A stretch of DNA of 64,000 nucleotides, taken from contig JALHMW010000003.1 in the NCBI GenBank assembly GCA_022843845.1, positions 1-64,000 of the forward strand. The letters are read 5' to 3'. Of the stretch, positions 34,434-47,240 are shown piece by piece (positions within the stretch are counted from its first letter, which is position 1; each line of letters opens with the position of its first letter). The position numbers were made by a program, and so were the translations under genes. Origin of the DNA: Archangium sp. GTDB taxonomy: Bacteria > Myxococcota > Myxococcia > Myxococcales > Myxococcaceae. The notes under the pieces are model-generated. The model was not told the DNA's origin and ran no database searches. It saw only the letters and a list, made by a program, of their open reading frames with translations.

Positions 34434-35128
34434 CCCTGGCCCTTGAGTGAGGCCGCCATCACGGCGGCGAAGTGGGTATCGAGATCCTTCGGGCGCGACG
34501 GCTCGTGAATGAGACCGTACGCGAGGTAGGCGAAGAAGGTGTCAGCGATCTGCCCGGGCGTGCGCTCGCCGCCCGGCCGATACCAGGTCGCGACCCAGTT
34601 GATGGCGCCGAACCCGAAGTGCCGCACCAGCTCGATGTCGAGGACGGGCCGTGCCCGACCGCTGCCGTGCGCCTCGTAGAGCATGCCGTCCCAGAAGGAC
34701 TCGTACCGGCCCCGTTCGCGCTCGACGCCTTCGCGCGCGCCTGCCGGCAGCGAACGCCAGTCGAAGAGCAGGACGTAGAGCGAGTCGTCACCGTTACAGA
34801 GCAGCTCGAGGTGCGCACGCAGCGCCAGCCGCACCTTCTCGACGGGATCCTTCACGTCGCCGATGGCGGTCCGCACGGCAGACATCGCGCGCTTCACCGC
34901 CCGGTTCATGAGCGCGAGCAGCACGTCGTCCTTGCTCGCGTACCGGTAGTGCAGGCTGCCTGGGAGCATGTTCGCGGCAGAAGCGATCTCGCGCACCGTC
35001 GTCGCCGCGAAGCCCTTCTCGCGGAACAGCTTTCCAGCGGCTTTGAGGATGCGCTCGTCGGCGTCCTCGGGAGGGGGTTGAGCAGCAACAGGGGCCGAAG
35101 AGGGCGCGGTCAGATCGGTCTTGGTCAT
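34430..35128 (-). CDS. TetR/AcrR-family regulator of the ferritin-like protein
   Basis: A 232-residue regulator starting at ATG 35128 (longer in-frame extensions upstream are not protein-like). The DNA-binding part is LFREKGFAATTVREIASAAN followed by MLPGSLHYRYASK. The C-terminal ligand domain resembles regulators of fatty-acid or CoA metabolism only generally. It is first in a two-gene operon with the ferritin-like gene. Two operator-like palindromes, one covering the start codon, strongly suggest autorepression. Confidence 0.82.
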
Positions 35129-35158
35129 GCGGCCAAACCTGCCATGGTCGCATGACCA
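35122..35158. promoter_or_regulatory. Paired TetR operator-like palindromes
   Basis: Two 14-bp sites, TGGTCATGCGGCCA (35122-35135) and TGGTCGCATGACCA (35145-35158), share the pattern TGGTC-N4-(G/R)(A/C)CCA and are centred 23 bp apart, about two helical turns. They also form a perfect 11-bp inverted repeat with each other (35121-35131 and 35149-35159). The first covers the TetR start codon. A pair of dimer sites for cooperative binding is the simplest reading. Confidence 0.65.
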
Positions 35159-35237
35159 AACGCAAGCCCCTACCCACGAACGGAGCGAAACCAACACCTT
35201 GTCGAGGCCCCACCACCGTGCTGAGGCCTGCCGCGGG

Positions 35238-37340
35238 TCACCAGACGACGCACCGCTCGGCGCCTGTCCGAACCATCGGAGCCTTCGGCTGGCACTGAAA
35301 TGCCGTGGTGAAGGCATCGAGGTTGCCCAGCGGGCCGCGCACGCGAAGAAACGGCGGCGCGTGGGGATCGGTCGCTGCGCGGACCTTCGCCGTCTCGTCG
35401 CGAACCTTCGTGCACCACGACTGCGCGTACCCGAGGAAGAACTGCTGGCTGCGGTTGAAGCGGTACTGCGAGTCAACGTCGGCCTTCTTCGCGTACCACT
35501 CGGCCATCGCGGCGTGGGCGAGCTTGAGCCCTCCGAGGTCGGCGATGTTCTCGCCCAGGGTGAGATCGCCCTTCACCTTCACGTCGCCGATCGCGGTGTA
35601 CGCGTCGAACTGCTTCTTCACGCACGAGGCCTTCTCGACGAACGCCTTGCCCACGGCAGGCGACCACCAGTCCTTCACGTTGCCGTCGACGTCGAACTGC
35701 CGGCCTTCGTCGTCGAAGCCGTGGGTGATCTCGTGGCCCACCACCATGCCCATGGAGCCGAAGTTCACCGCGTCGGTCGCGTCACGGTTGAAGAACGGCG
35801 GCTGGAGGATGCCCGCAGGGAAGACGATCTCGTTCTTCTGAGGGTCGTAATAGGCGTTCACCGTCGGCGCCGACATGAGCCACTCGGTGCGATCGACGGG
35901 CTTGCCAACCTTCGCGAGCTGGCGCTTCACCTCGAACCGGTTGGCGGCGAGGGAGTTCGAGAAGAACGACCCGCGCGACGTCGACAGCGTCGCGTAGTCG
36001 CGCCACTGCGACGGGAAGCCGATCTTGTTGTTGCCCACCATGCGGCTGACCTTCTCGAAGGCTGCGGCGCGGGTGGGCTCGTCGAACCACGAGAGCGTCT
36101 TCAAGTTGCCCTCGAAGCTCTTCTGGAGCGACTCCACCATCGCGCTCGTGCGGGCCTTGCCGTCGTCACCGAACGCGCGGCGAACGAACTCACGGCCCAG
36201 CGCGTCACCGAGATCTCCGTCGGTGAACGAGACGCACTTCTTCCATCGCGGGCGATCGGCCTTCGCGCCGGTCAGCGCCTTCGACGAGAAGCCGAACGCC
36301 TCGTCCTGAAACGCCTTGGGGAGCGCGGGAGTCGAGGAGCGCAAGACCACCCAGGTCAGGTACGAGTTGAGCAACTCGGGCTTCGTGTCCTTCGCGATGG
36401 CGGCGATCTCGACGAAGTACGGCACCGAGTTCACGTTGATGGCCTGAACGTCCTTTGCGCCGACGGCCGTGAAGTACGCGTCCCAGGCGAAGTCCCCGGC
36501 CTTCTCGGTGAGGCCCTTGCGATCGACGCGGTTGTACAGCGTGTTGGGATCGCGGCGCTGCACGCGGGTCTGCGACGCCTTCGCCAGCCGCGTCTCGATC
36601 GACAGCACCTCGTCGGCCTTGCGCTGACAGACCTTCCCGTCGAGCCCGAGCAGCCCGAACATGGCCTCGACGTGCGTACGGTACTGCTCGCGCACCGGCT
36701 TCTTGTCCTCGTCGAAGTAGTAGTCGCGATCGGGCAGGCCCAGGCCGCTCTGATCGAGGGCCGCGATCACCTCGGTCGACTTCTTCAGATCCTGAATCGC
36801 GCCGATGTCGAAGAACGGGCGGAAGCCGGCGGCGTGAATGGTGCCGACGCTGGTGGCGAGCGACTTCGCGTCTTTCACCTTCGCCACCGAGTCGATGAAC
36901 TTCTTCACCTCAGGCAGCGCCTTCTCGAGGCCCGCCTCGTCGGTGCACGTCGCGTAGTAATCGCCGAGCTGCTTCGCGAACGCGGTGCCAGCGGGGAGCT
37001 TGTTGGCGGCCGCCTCGTCCAGGATCGCCTTGAGCAACGCCTCGTTGCGCTCCTGGATCGCGACGAAGCCGCGCGAGTACAGCGGGCGGTCGGCGGGGAT
37101 CTCGGTCTTCGCCATCCAGGTGCCGCAGGCGTACTGATAGAAATCGGCGCAGGGGTCGGCCGTGAAGTCGATCGCGGTCTCGTCGACGCCCGGCGGCATC
37201 GGCTTGCTGGGGTCGGCCACGAACTTCGGCGTCGCAGGCGGGGGCGCGGCGACCTCCTTCGCGGAGGTCGGCTCCTTCTGCACCTGCTGGGTGGCGCAGC
37301 TGGCGAAGACGACGATCAACAGGGACGAGATGGTGCGCAT
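35238..37340 (-). CDS. M13-family (neprilysin/PepO-like) metallopeptidase lipoprotein
   Basis: A 700-residue zinc endopeptidase. The ATG at 37340 has GGAGGC just upstream and gives a lipoprotein signal (MRTISSLLIVVFASC). The family features are clear: an N-terminal DPCADFYQYACGTW, NAYYDPQKNEIVFPAGIL, the zinc motif HEITHGFDD, the third ligand in GENIADLGG, and a C-terminal end CVVW that fits the M13 CxxW. M13 enzymes cut oligopeptides; this one would act at the outer membrane or in the periplasm. No operon partner is evident. Confidence 0.92.
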   Translation of the reverse strand: MRTISSLLIVVFASCATQQVQKEPTSAKEVAAPPPATPKFVADPSKPMPPGVDETAIDFTADPCADFYQYACGTWMAKTEIPADRPLYSRGFVAIQERNEALLKAILDEAAANKLPAGTAFAKQLGDYYATCTDEAGLEKALPEVKKFIDSVAKVKDAKSLATSVGTIHAAGFRPFFDIGAIQDLKKSTEVIAALDQSGLGLPDRDYYFDEDKKPVREQYRTHVEAMFGLLGLDGKVCQRKADEVLSIETRLAKASQTRVQRRDPNTLYNRVDRKGLTEKAGDFAWDAYFTAVGAKDVQAINVNSVPYFVEIAAIAKDTKPELLNSYLTWVVLRSSTPALPKAFQDEAFGFSSKALTGAKADRPRWKKCVSFTDGDLGDALGREFVRRAFGDDGKARTSAMVESLQKSFEGNLKTLSWFDEPTRAAAFEKVSRMVGNNKIGFPSQWRDYATLSTSRGSFFSNSLAANRFEVKRQLAKVGKPVDRTEWLMSAPTVNAYYDPQKNEIVFPAGILQPPFFNRDATDAVNFGSMGMVVGHEITHGFDDEGRQFDVDGNVKDWWSPAVGKAFVEKASCVKKQFDAYTAIGDVKVKGDLTLGENIADLGGLKLAHAAMAEWYAKKADVDSQYRFNRSQQFFLGYAQSWCTKVRDETAKVRAATDPHAPPFLRVRGPLGNLDAFTTAFQCQPKAPMVRTGAERCVVW

Positions 37341-37419
37341 ACGGCCTCCGGGCATGAGGCGGCGCCCATAGCGCAGCGCGCGCGAGGGGACCACCGCTCT
37401 TGAACCCCGGAGGAACGGC

Positions 37420-41007
<3,588 letters not shown>

Positions 41008-41266
41008 GCTGGTGCCCCTCGCCGTCGCGACTTCGCGGAAGTGCGAATCGCTCCCGAGCCGGTAAATCGGCCTCGGAGCCGCGCGGCGTAGCAGCGCCGG
41101 AAGACATGAGCAAGCGTGACACTACATGGTGTGACGATACGTCCAGGTGGTTGATTTCCGGTCGTCGCGAGGTGATTGGGCGACGGGTGAGCACCTGACG
41201 ACCCATGTCAGCACGACTCAACAGGAGCAGGGTGCCGTGTTCGGGGAATCCAGGACCGGCAGGTGG

Positions 41267-41416
41267 CTAGGCGGCCTTGCGGTCGACGAGCACCTTCACC
41301 GCGACCAGCTGCCCATTCACGATGGTGACGGCAGGCCGGCTCACCAACTGCGTCACGGGCATCACCACCGTCGGCCGTTCCGTTCGGGTCGTCGCGTGGT
41401 TGATGGGGTCGGTCAT
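41267..41416 (-). CDS. Small hypothetical protein (49 residues)
   Basis: A 49-codon frame starting at ATG 41416. It is not homologous to anything I recognise. The codons end overwhelmingly in G or C, as in confirmed genes of this window, and the composition (Val, Thr, Pro, with a basic end) is not that of an antisense shadow. It lies alone in the 580-bp gap between smc and the HtrA gene, with only a weak ribosome-binding site. The rest of that gap holds nothing else I can support. Confidence 0.45.
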   Translation of the reverse strand: MTDPINHATTRTERPTVVMPVTQLVSRPAVTIVNGQLVAVKVLVDRKAA

Positions 41417-41590
41417 GGCGAAGGTCTTCAAAGCAACTGGGGGGCCAACAGCTCGAGTGCGGACAGTCGACAGAGTTTCAGCGGGTTGGGCTGAGGTCTG
41501 TCTCCGATTCGAGGACACTGCGACAGCGAGGCGCGGCGCCTTGACGCGTTCGCATGACACGATCTTCAGGGCTGACAGGACTGCCCCGGG

Positions 41591-42964
41591 TCAGGGGACC
41601 TCGATCGCTTGCAGACCTCTGCCGCCACCAGGCACCACCGTGCGCAGCAGTACGACCTCGCCCGACTTCGCGCCCTTCAGCTCCTTCATCAGCTCGTCGC
41701 GGTTCTTCACCGGCCGATGGTTCAGCTCGGTGACGACCATGCCGCGCCGCAGCCCACCCTTCTCTGCGGGTGAGCCGGGAGCCACCTCGACGACCGCGGC
41801 GCCACCACGAATGCCCGTCGCATTCGAGAAGCGGGGATCGAGATCGTCGACCGACAGCCCGAGCCGGGGTGGCGGTTGTGCGCCTGAGCTCTCAGGACGA
41901 TCGATCGCGCCGAGGCCCTCGACGTCGGGCCGAGTCCCGAGGGTCACCTTCAGCTCGACCGGCTTTCCCTGGCGAATCAGCGAAAGCGTGACCGGCGCAT
42001 CGGGGCGCTTGAGACCGACCAGGCGCACCAGCCCCGAGGCGTTGGGGATCTTCGCGCCGTCGATCGCGATGATGACGTCTTCTTCCTTCAAGCCCGCCTT
42101 CGAGGCCGGCCCGCCATCGGTGACGTTCACCACGAGGGCGCCTTCACCGTTGGGCACGCCGAGCGCCCGCGCGAGCGCAGGAGAGACGTCTTGTGGAGCG
42201 ATGCCCAGCCACCCGCGCACCACGAAGCCCTTCGCCTCGAGCTGGGGCAAGAGCGCCTTCGCCAGGTTCGACGGCACCGAGAAGCCGATGCTGTTGCCCG
42301 CCGCGTTGATGGCGGTGTTGATGCCGATGACCTCGCCCTTCAAGTTGAACAGCGGGCCGCCGGAGTTGCCGGGGTTGATGGCCGCGTCGGTCTGGAGGAA
42401 CTGATCGTACGGCCCCGCCGAGATGTCGCGGTCCTTCGCCGAGATGATGCCGAGCGTGACGGAGTGCGCGAGCGCGAACGGGTTGCCGATGGCGACCACG
42501 AAGTCTCCGACGCGCATCAGCGCCGAGTCGCCGAGCGCGACCGACGGCAGCTTCTCGACCTTGCCCTTGATCTTCAGGAGCGCCAGATCGGTCAACGGGT
42601 CTCGCCCGAGGATCTCGGCGTCGAGCGCCCGCCCGTCATCGAGCCGCACCCGAATCGTCATCGCGTCGACGATGACGTGGTTGTTGGTCAGCACGAGCCC
42701 CTTCGAGTCGATGATGACGCCCGAGCCGCTCCCCTGCGTCGTCGGCGGCGAACCTCCACGGCGCTGACGCATCGGGAGCGGCAGGCTCGCCAACTCGTCG
42801 CCCTTGAGCTCCTTTCGCACGTCGATGTTCACCACCGCGCCCTTCACCGACTCGATGAGCGGGGCGAGGCTGGGCAGCGCGGCCTCCTTCGGCGTGACGG
42901 GCTGCGCGACTGCGAGGGCAGCCGACAACAAGAAAGCGGAGGAGGCGAAGCGAGGCAGCGACAT
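41591..42964 (-). CDS. HtrA/DegP-type serine protease with two PDZ domains
   Basis: A 457-residue periplasmic protease (signal ending AVA; ATG 42964 chosen as the start that opens the signal peptide). The trypsin-like domain has the triad: His in NNHVI, Asp in DLALLKI and Ser in NPGNSGGPLF. Two PDZ domains follow (LGIAPQDVSPALARALGV, then a second with GSPAEKGGLRRGMVV). HtrA proteases degrade or refold damaged envelope proteins and may sense misfolding. It stands alone between smc and a divergent lipoprotein gene. Confidence 0.93.
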   Translation of the reverse strand: MSLPRFASSAFLLSAALAVAQPVTPKEAALPSLAPLIESVKGAVVNIDVRKELKGDELASLPLPMRQRRGGSPPTTQGSGSGVIIDSKGLVLTNNHVIVDAMTIRVRLDDGRALDAEILGRDPLTDLALLKIKGKVEKLPSVALGDSALMRVGDFVVAIGNPFALAHSVTLGIISAKDRDISAGPYDQFLQTDAAINPGNSGGPLFNLKGEVIGINTAINAAGNSIGFSVPSNLAKALLPQLEAKGFVVRGWLGIAPQDVSPALARALGVPNGEGALVVNVTDGGPASKAGLKEEDVIIAIDGAKIPNASGLVRLVGLKRPDAPVTLSLIRQGKPVELKVTLGTRPDVEGLGAIDRPESSGAQPPPRLGLSVDDLDPRFSNATGIRGGAAVVEVAPGSPAEKGGLRRGMVVTELNHRPVKNRDELMKELKGAKSGEVVLLRTVVPGGGRGLQAIEVP

Positions 42965-43148
42965 GAGGCTCCAGTCTTGAACGTTCGAACAGGCCGGCAA
43001 CACTCACCGGCCAGACCCATTCCCTCTTAACCACGGCCTCGCGACACGCACGCGCGAGGTGGTGTTCCAACGGTCGTTCGTGGAGTATGCGTGCGGTTCG
43101 CGCCTTCGAAGTTTCAAGGCGCCGTCTGGGCCGAAGGAGCACCACCCC

Positions 43149-45866
43149 TTGAAGGTCATTTTCCGGTCGTCCTCCCTGTTCGGGCTGCTGGCGGTGTCTG
43201 CCGTTTTTCTCGGCTGCCCGCCCCCCGTGAACCTGCCTGACGGCGGCGATGACAACACCATCGTCGTCGGCCCCGAAGGCGGCATCTTCATCCGCAACGG
43301 CTACGCGATGGACTTCCCGCGCGGCGCCGTCACCCAGCAGACGAACATCTTCATCACCCGGATCGACACCGGCGTCCCCGACGTGCCCGATCGCAAGCGC
43401 ATCAGCTTCGGCTACCGCTTCAGCCCGACGAACCTGCGCTTCGCCACGCCGGTGAAGATCTTCCTGACGTGGGACACCGATCGCCTGGTGAAGGGCGTCG
43501 ACCCCGCCACCTACGACATGCGCCGTCAGTCGGGGAACGACTCGTTCTTGAACCCCCTGCCCGGCTCGCGCACCAACACCACGCCGTTCGAAGCCGTGGA
43601 AGCCCCGACCGATCGCCTCGGGCTCTTCTGGATCACCTCGCCGCTGACGCCGAACATCGATCGCCTCGAGATCGAGCCGATGGAGGCGAACATGCGCGTC
43701 GGAGAGATGCGCGCGTTCACCGCGAGGGTGTTGGCGCCGAACGGTGAGTCCATCGAGACCGGCGTGACGTGGTCGGTGACGCCGGCCCGCGTGGCGCGCG
43801 TCGACGGCGCGGGCACCGTGACGGCGCTCGACCCTGGCGCGGCCACGCTGACGGCGCGCGCTGGCATGAAGTCAGCCACGGCGAGGGTCCTCGTCACGCG
43901 CGATCCTCCGCTCGCAGGCCCCGTGAGCGCTGCGCACGACAACCCGTTCCCGACCGGCAACGATCTCTGGGGCGGCGGGCTGGCTCCCGGCGGCCTCGGC
44001 ACCATCTTCGTGGGCGAGAACGGCACCGTCCTGGCCCGCAGCACCGCCAACCAGTGGCAGCGGCTGTTCTCGACGCCCGGGCTGTCGCTGCGCGCCGTCG
44101 GCGGAACCACCGCCACCAACGCGATCGCCGTCGGCGTCAGCGGCACCACCGGGGTCGCCGTCGAGTTCCGCGGCACCGCAGCACCGCGCGTTCGGCTCTT
44201 CACGACCAACAGCATCTCCGAGCTCTCCACGCTCTGGTTCGACGGCACCCACGGCATGGCGGCAGGCGTCGGGAACAACCTGCTCGCGTACCGGAACAAC
44301 GCGTGGGTCGAAGAGAACAACCCGACCCTGCGCCGGGTGATGTCGATCATCGGCGACGGCCAGGGCGCCTTCGCGGTCGTCAACGAGCTCGGCAGCATCT
44401 ACCGCTACGATCCCGCGCGCCGCGTGTGGGACTCGCTCTTCGAGCGTGAGCTCGCGGTGCTGCTGACCACCGGAAAGATCGTCAACGCGACCACCGGCGA
44501 GTCCTGGGCGGTGGGCGGCGGCCGGCTCTGGCACTTCGTCAACGGCGGCTGGAGCGCGACCAACCTGCCCGCGACGCTCTCGAACGCGCAGTTCACCAGC
44601 GCCGATGTATTCGACCACAGGCTCGTGCTCGCCGGGCGACGCAGCGGTGTGGCGCTCATCGCAGCGCTCGACCTGCGCGCCCCGATGATGCCGGGCGATG
44701 CTGGCGTTCCGGTCGATGCGGGCGTCGATCTCGATGCAGGCGTCGACCCCGATGCAGGCGTCGATCCCGATGCGGGTGTCGATCCCGATGCGGGCGTCGG
44801 TCCAGATGCAGGGGTGATGGACGGCGGCTCCCTGCCCGTGCCGACCAGCGCGTGGGTGGAGTTCACGATGCGCGGGCCCCAGGTGCCTCGCGGCGTCTTC
44901 GGCGGCGGCCCAGCCTCGACCACTGGCTTCGTCGTCGGCGACTTCGGCGCGGTCTGGGAGTGGGACTCGATGACCACCACGTTCGTCGAGCGCAGCCGCG
45001 GCTTCTACGGAGACGTCGCTGACATCGCGGCCACGCCCTCCGACGTCTTCGTGAGCGTCAACGAGTGCGTCGACGCCGCGTGCGCCACGAGGCGGGGCGT
45101 CGTCATGCATCAGGGAGCCACTGGCTGGGAGCCGCTCGGTGAGCCGCAGCCGTTCACAGGTCAGGTCTTCGCCATCGTCGCGCGCGAGGGGCAGGACGTG
45201 ATCGTCTCGACGGCCGGCGCGGTGTACCGCTGGGATCAGACCGACTGGGTCCAGGTGCCTGCCAACCTCGCGGGCCCGATTCGCGACCTGAAGTGGTGCG
45301 GCAACCTGCTCGTCGGCGCCGGCGACAATGCGGCGGCATACACGGGGACGGAGGGACAGCTCGCGTTCGCGGCGCTGCCAGGCCTGATGGGCAACGCGTT
45401 CGCGGTGAGCTGCCCCAACCAGATGGAGCTCTGGGTCGCTGGCGATGGGTACCTCGCGCAGCGCGTCGGCATGGTGTGGACGCCACGGACCTCGATGATG
45501 GTGAACCAGGGCCCGTGGAGGACGCTCTACGCGCCGGGTGGCGGTGAGGCCTGGGCGTACGGAGACTCCCGCTTCGGCGTCTACTGGGACAGCGCGACCC
45601 TCGCGGCGCTCGAGGCGTTCCCCATTCCGATGGATATCGCGACCGCCTCGTGGGGCACGTCAGTCGACAACCTCTACATGGTCGGCGGCACCAACCCGCC
45701 GGTGCGGTTCGGGTTCATGATGCGCTTCGACGGCATTCAGTGGCGGCTGGTCGATTCGGGCAGCCAACGGCGCGTGACGGCGGTCGATGGCTTCGTTGAG
45801 GCCGGCCGCACGACGCTGTGGCTCGGGACGCTCGGCGGAGGCGTGCTGAAGTCCATTCAGCCGTGA
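43149..45866 (+). CDS. Large Ig-like/propeller-like lipoprotein with DAG spacer
   Basis: A 905-residue lipoprotein. TTG 43149 is the likely start: AAGGAG sits 9 bp upstream and it yields signal LKVIFRSSSLFGLLAVSAVF with lipobox FLGC. A beta domain opens the mature part, then a Big_2-like Ig domain (GVTWSVTPARVARVDGAG, TVTALDPGAATLTARAG). Repeated GxxGTVLAR and WxxG motifs look like a partial beta-propeller. A tandem spacer (DAGVDPDAGV units) divides it near residues 515-560, followed by more propeller-like repeats. Surface adhesion or a structural role is likely. Its stop overlaps a downstream GTG. Confidence 0.75.
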   Translation: MKVIFRSSSLFGLLAVSAVFLGCPPPVNLPDGGDDNTIVVGPEGGIFIRNGYAMDFPRGAVTQQTNIFITRIDTGVPDVPDRKRISFGYRFSPTNLRFATPVKIFLTWDTDRLVKGVDPATYDMRRQSGNDSFLNPLPGSRTNTTPFEAVEAPTDRLGLFWITSPLTPNIDRLEIEPMEANMRVGEMRAFTARVLAPNGESIETGVTWSVTPARVARVDGAGTVTALDPGAATLTARAGMKSATARVLVTRDPPLAGPVSAAHDNPFPTGNDLWGGGLAPGGLGTIFVGENGTVLARSTANQWQRLFSTPGLSLRAVGGTTATNAIAVGVSGTTGVAVEFRGTAAPRVRLFTTNSISELSTLWFDGTHGMAAGVGNNLLAYRNNAWVEENNPTLRRVMSIIGDGQGAFAVVNELGSIYRYDPARRVWDSLFERELAVLLTTGKIVNATTGESWAVGGGRLWHFVNGGWSATNLPATLSNAQFTSADVFDHRLVLAGRRSGVALIAALDLRAPMMPGDAGVPVDAGVDLDAGVDPDAGVDPDAGVDPDAGVGPDAGVMDGGSLPVPTSAWVEFTMRGPQVPRGVFGGGPASTTGFVVGDFGAVWEWDSMTTTFVERSRGFYGDVADIAATPSDVFVSVNECVDAACATRRGVVMHQGATGWEPLGEPQPFTGQVFAIVAREGQDVIVSTAGAVYRWDQTDWVQVPANLAGPIRDLKWCGNLLVGAGDNAAAYTGTEGQLAFAALPGLMGNAFAVSCPNQMELWVAGDGYLAQRVGMVWTPRTSMMVNQGPWRTLYAPGGGEAWAYGDSRFGVYWDSATLAALEAFPIPMDIATASWGTSVDNLYMVGGTNPPVRFGFMMRFDGIQWRLVDSGSQRRVTAVDGFVEAGRTTLWLGTLGGGVLKSIQP
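44698..44815. repeat. DAG-spacer coding repeat
   Basis: Seven tandem units of 15-18 bp encode DAGVxxDAGV-type segments inside the large lipoprotein gene, all in frame. It is a linker between the two propeller-like halves. Confidence 0.8.
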
Positions 45867-46155
45867 ACGTCGCCTCGTTCGTGATCGCCCCGGTGTACGT
45901 GAAGACGCTCGTTGATTTCGGCTCGTCGATTCCGCAGCTCACCCAGTGGGCGCCGCTCGGGCTGGCGGTGGGCTGCTCGGCATCGTCGCGAGTTCGACCC
46001 AGCTCGAGGTGAAGTGGCGCCACGCCGCCCGCCTCGACCAGCTCGAACGCATACCCGTGCGAAACGCAGGCTTCTTCACCCCAGGAGCACCAGGCGTTCG
46101 ACCGCCCTCCGTTCCTCCTCGGAGCCGTGGAGCAGGTCGAGCACCCGTTCCTTGA
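45863..46155 (+). pseudogene. Probable frameshifted small membrane protein gene
   Basis: GTG 45863 overlaps the lipoprotein stop as GTGA. The frame reads VIAPVYVKTLVDFGSSIPQL, which resembles the conserved region of GspF/PilC-type membrane proteins, then TQWAPLGLAV, but stops at 46012. Adding one G to the run at 45970-45972, or a -1 slip there, continues into a second frame: LLGIVASSTQLEVKWRHAAR then LDQLERIPVRNAGFF, ending at 46155. A single-base deletion, a sequencing error or programmed frameshifting could explain it. The last part overlaps the convergent YkgJ gene. I cannot name the protein. Confidence 0.45.
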
Positions 46156-47098
46156 GCATGTCGTTGCGCAGGCCCGTGTCTCGGCTTTCCCGGAGCGCGC
46201 CCACGTACCATCGCGCGGCCGCCGACAGGTCGCCCTGCTTCACGGCGAGCTGGCCCAGCGCCACCATCGCGCGAATCTTCGGAGCCCCTTCGAGCGTGCC
46301 CACGACGCCATCGAAGCGCGCCCGTGCATCCTTCAGCCTTCCATCGAGCCGGTCGAGCCATGCGAGCTCGAGCTGGGCGTCGAGCGTTCCAAGGCGGCCA
46401 AAGAGCTCCCTGGCCTCATCGCGACGGCCGAGCTCGCCAAGCAGCACGCCGTAGGCCGTGAGCAGCCCGACATCGTCAGGCGCGCCCTCGAGCAGCTGTG
46501 CCCCCAGTGGCAGCGCTTCGGTAAATCGCTCCCGGTGCATGAGCGAGTGCATGAGGAAGCGCAGGCGGGTCGTCGCCGAGGTCGGAATGAAGTCGATGCG
46601 AAATCGGCGCTCGCCGTACGAGAAGTCCACCTCGTAGCCGGCGCCGCAGGCGATGCACACCGCCAGCCCGTCACACGCGGGCGCACAGCCCATCGACAAT
46701 TCGAGCACGCGACCGCACTCCGCACAGGGCCGCGGCGCGTCGCTGACGAAGGGGACCTCGTTGAGCGGCGCGCCAAGATAGGCCAGCGGCCGCAGCCCAT
46801 CGTCACGACAGTCGTAGATGCGACAGTCGATCGGCCGCTTCTCGTGCACCTGGCACCCGCTCGTCGTCTCGTCGAAGTAGACGCAGTGCCCGAGCGGCGC
46901 CTTCTTCAAGACGTCGATGAAGGGCGGCTGCACCTCGAGGCCATCGTCGAGGTCTTCCTGAGCGACGGCCACCAGAAACCGGCGGCAGCACAGGTCATGA
47001 CAGACAATTTCTGTCTTGAGGGTCGCGCACGGCGTGTGCGAGCCATGCGCGAGGCGCTTGGGGCGGTCGGTGAGAAAGCGCCGAAGTGGAGCGGACAC
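46076..47098 (-). CDS. YkgJ-type Cys-cluster protein fused to TPR-like repeats
   Basis: About 340 residues from GTG 47098; the longer upstream extension in this frame is Ser/Arg-rich noise and is excluded. The start is uncertain. An N-terminal Cys cluster (CHDLCCRRFLV, HCVYFDETTSGCQVHEKRP, CRIYDC) matches the YkgJ family, thought to bind zinc or iron. A CxxC knuckle (PCAECGRVLEL, CIACGAGY) follows. The C-terminal half is helical, with TPR-like repeats (GLLTAYGVLLGELGRRDEAR, AMVALGQLAVKQGDLSAAAR). Role unknown; metal-dependent scaffolding is a guess. Confidence 0.65.
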   Translation of the reverse strand: MSAPLRRFLTDRPKRLAHGSHTPCATLKTEIVCHDLCCRRFLVAVAQEDLDDGLEVQPPFIDVLKKAPLGHCVYFDETTSGCQVHEKRPIDCRIYDCRDDGLRPLAYLGAPLNEVPFVSDAPRPCAECGRVLELSMGCAPACDGLAVCIACGAGYEVDFSYGERRFRIDFIPTSATTRLRFLMHSLMHRERFTEALPLGAQLLEGAPDDVGLLTAYGVLLGELGRRDEARELFGRLGTLDAQLELAWLDRLDGRLKDARARFDGVVGTLEGAPKIRAMVALGQLAVKQGDLSAAARWYVGALRESRDTGLRNDMLKERVLDLLHGSEEERRAVERLVLLG

Positions 47099-47240
47099 CA
47101 GCTCTTCTACGATGGCGGCGCAGGCGACTCCAGAGGGCCGCTCCAGCGACTTGCTCGCCGGTGCGATCTTCGTCCTCTTCGCCGCTCTCGGTCTCTCATT
47201 CTCATGCGCGCAGCCTGGAGCGACTGGAACTCGCGGACGA

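Noticed and set aside
35121..37403. 760-codon plus-strand open frame
   Set aside because: It is antisense to the M13 peptidase, lacks any recognisable motif and has the Arg/Val/Glu-rich look of a GC-biased shadow.
45867..46075. Possible independent intergenic element
   Set aside because: The reading frames there are better explained as a frameshifted ORF coupled to the upstream gene.
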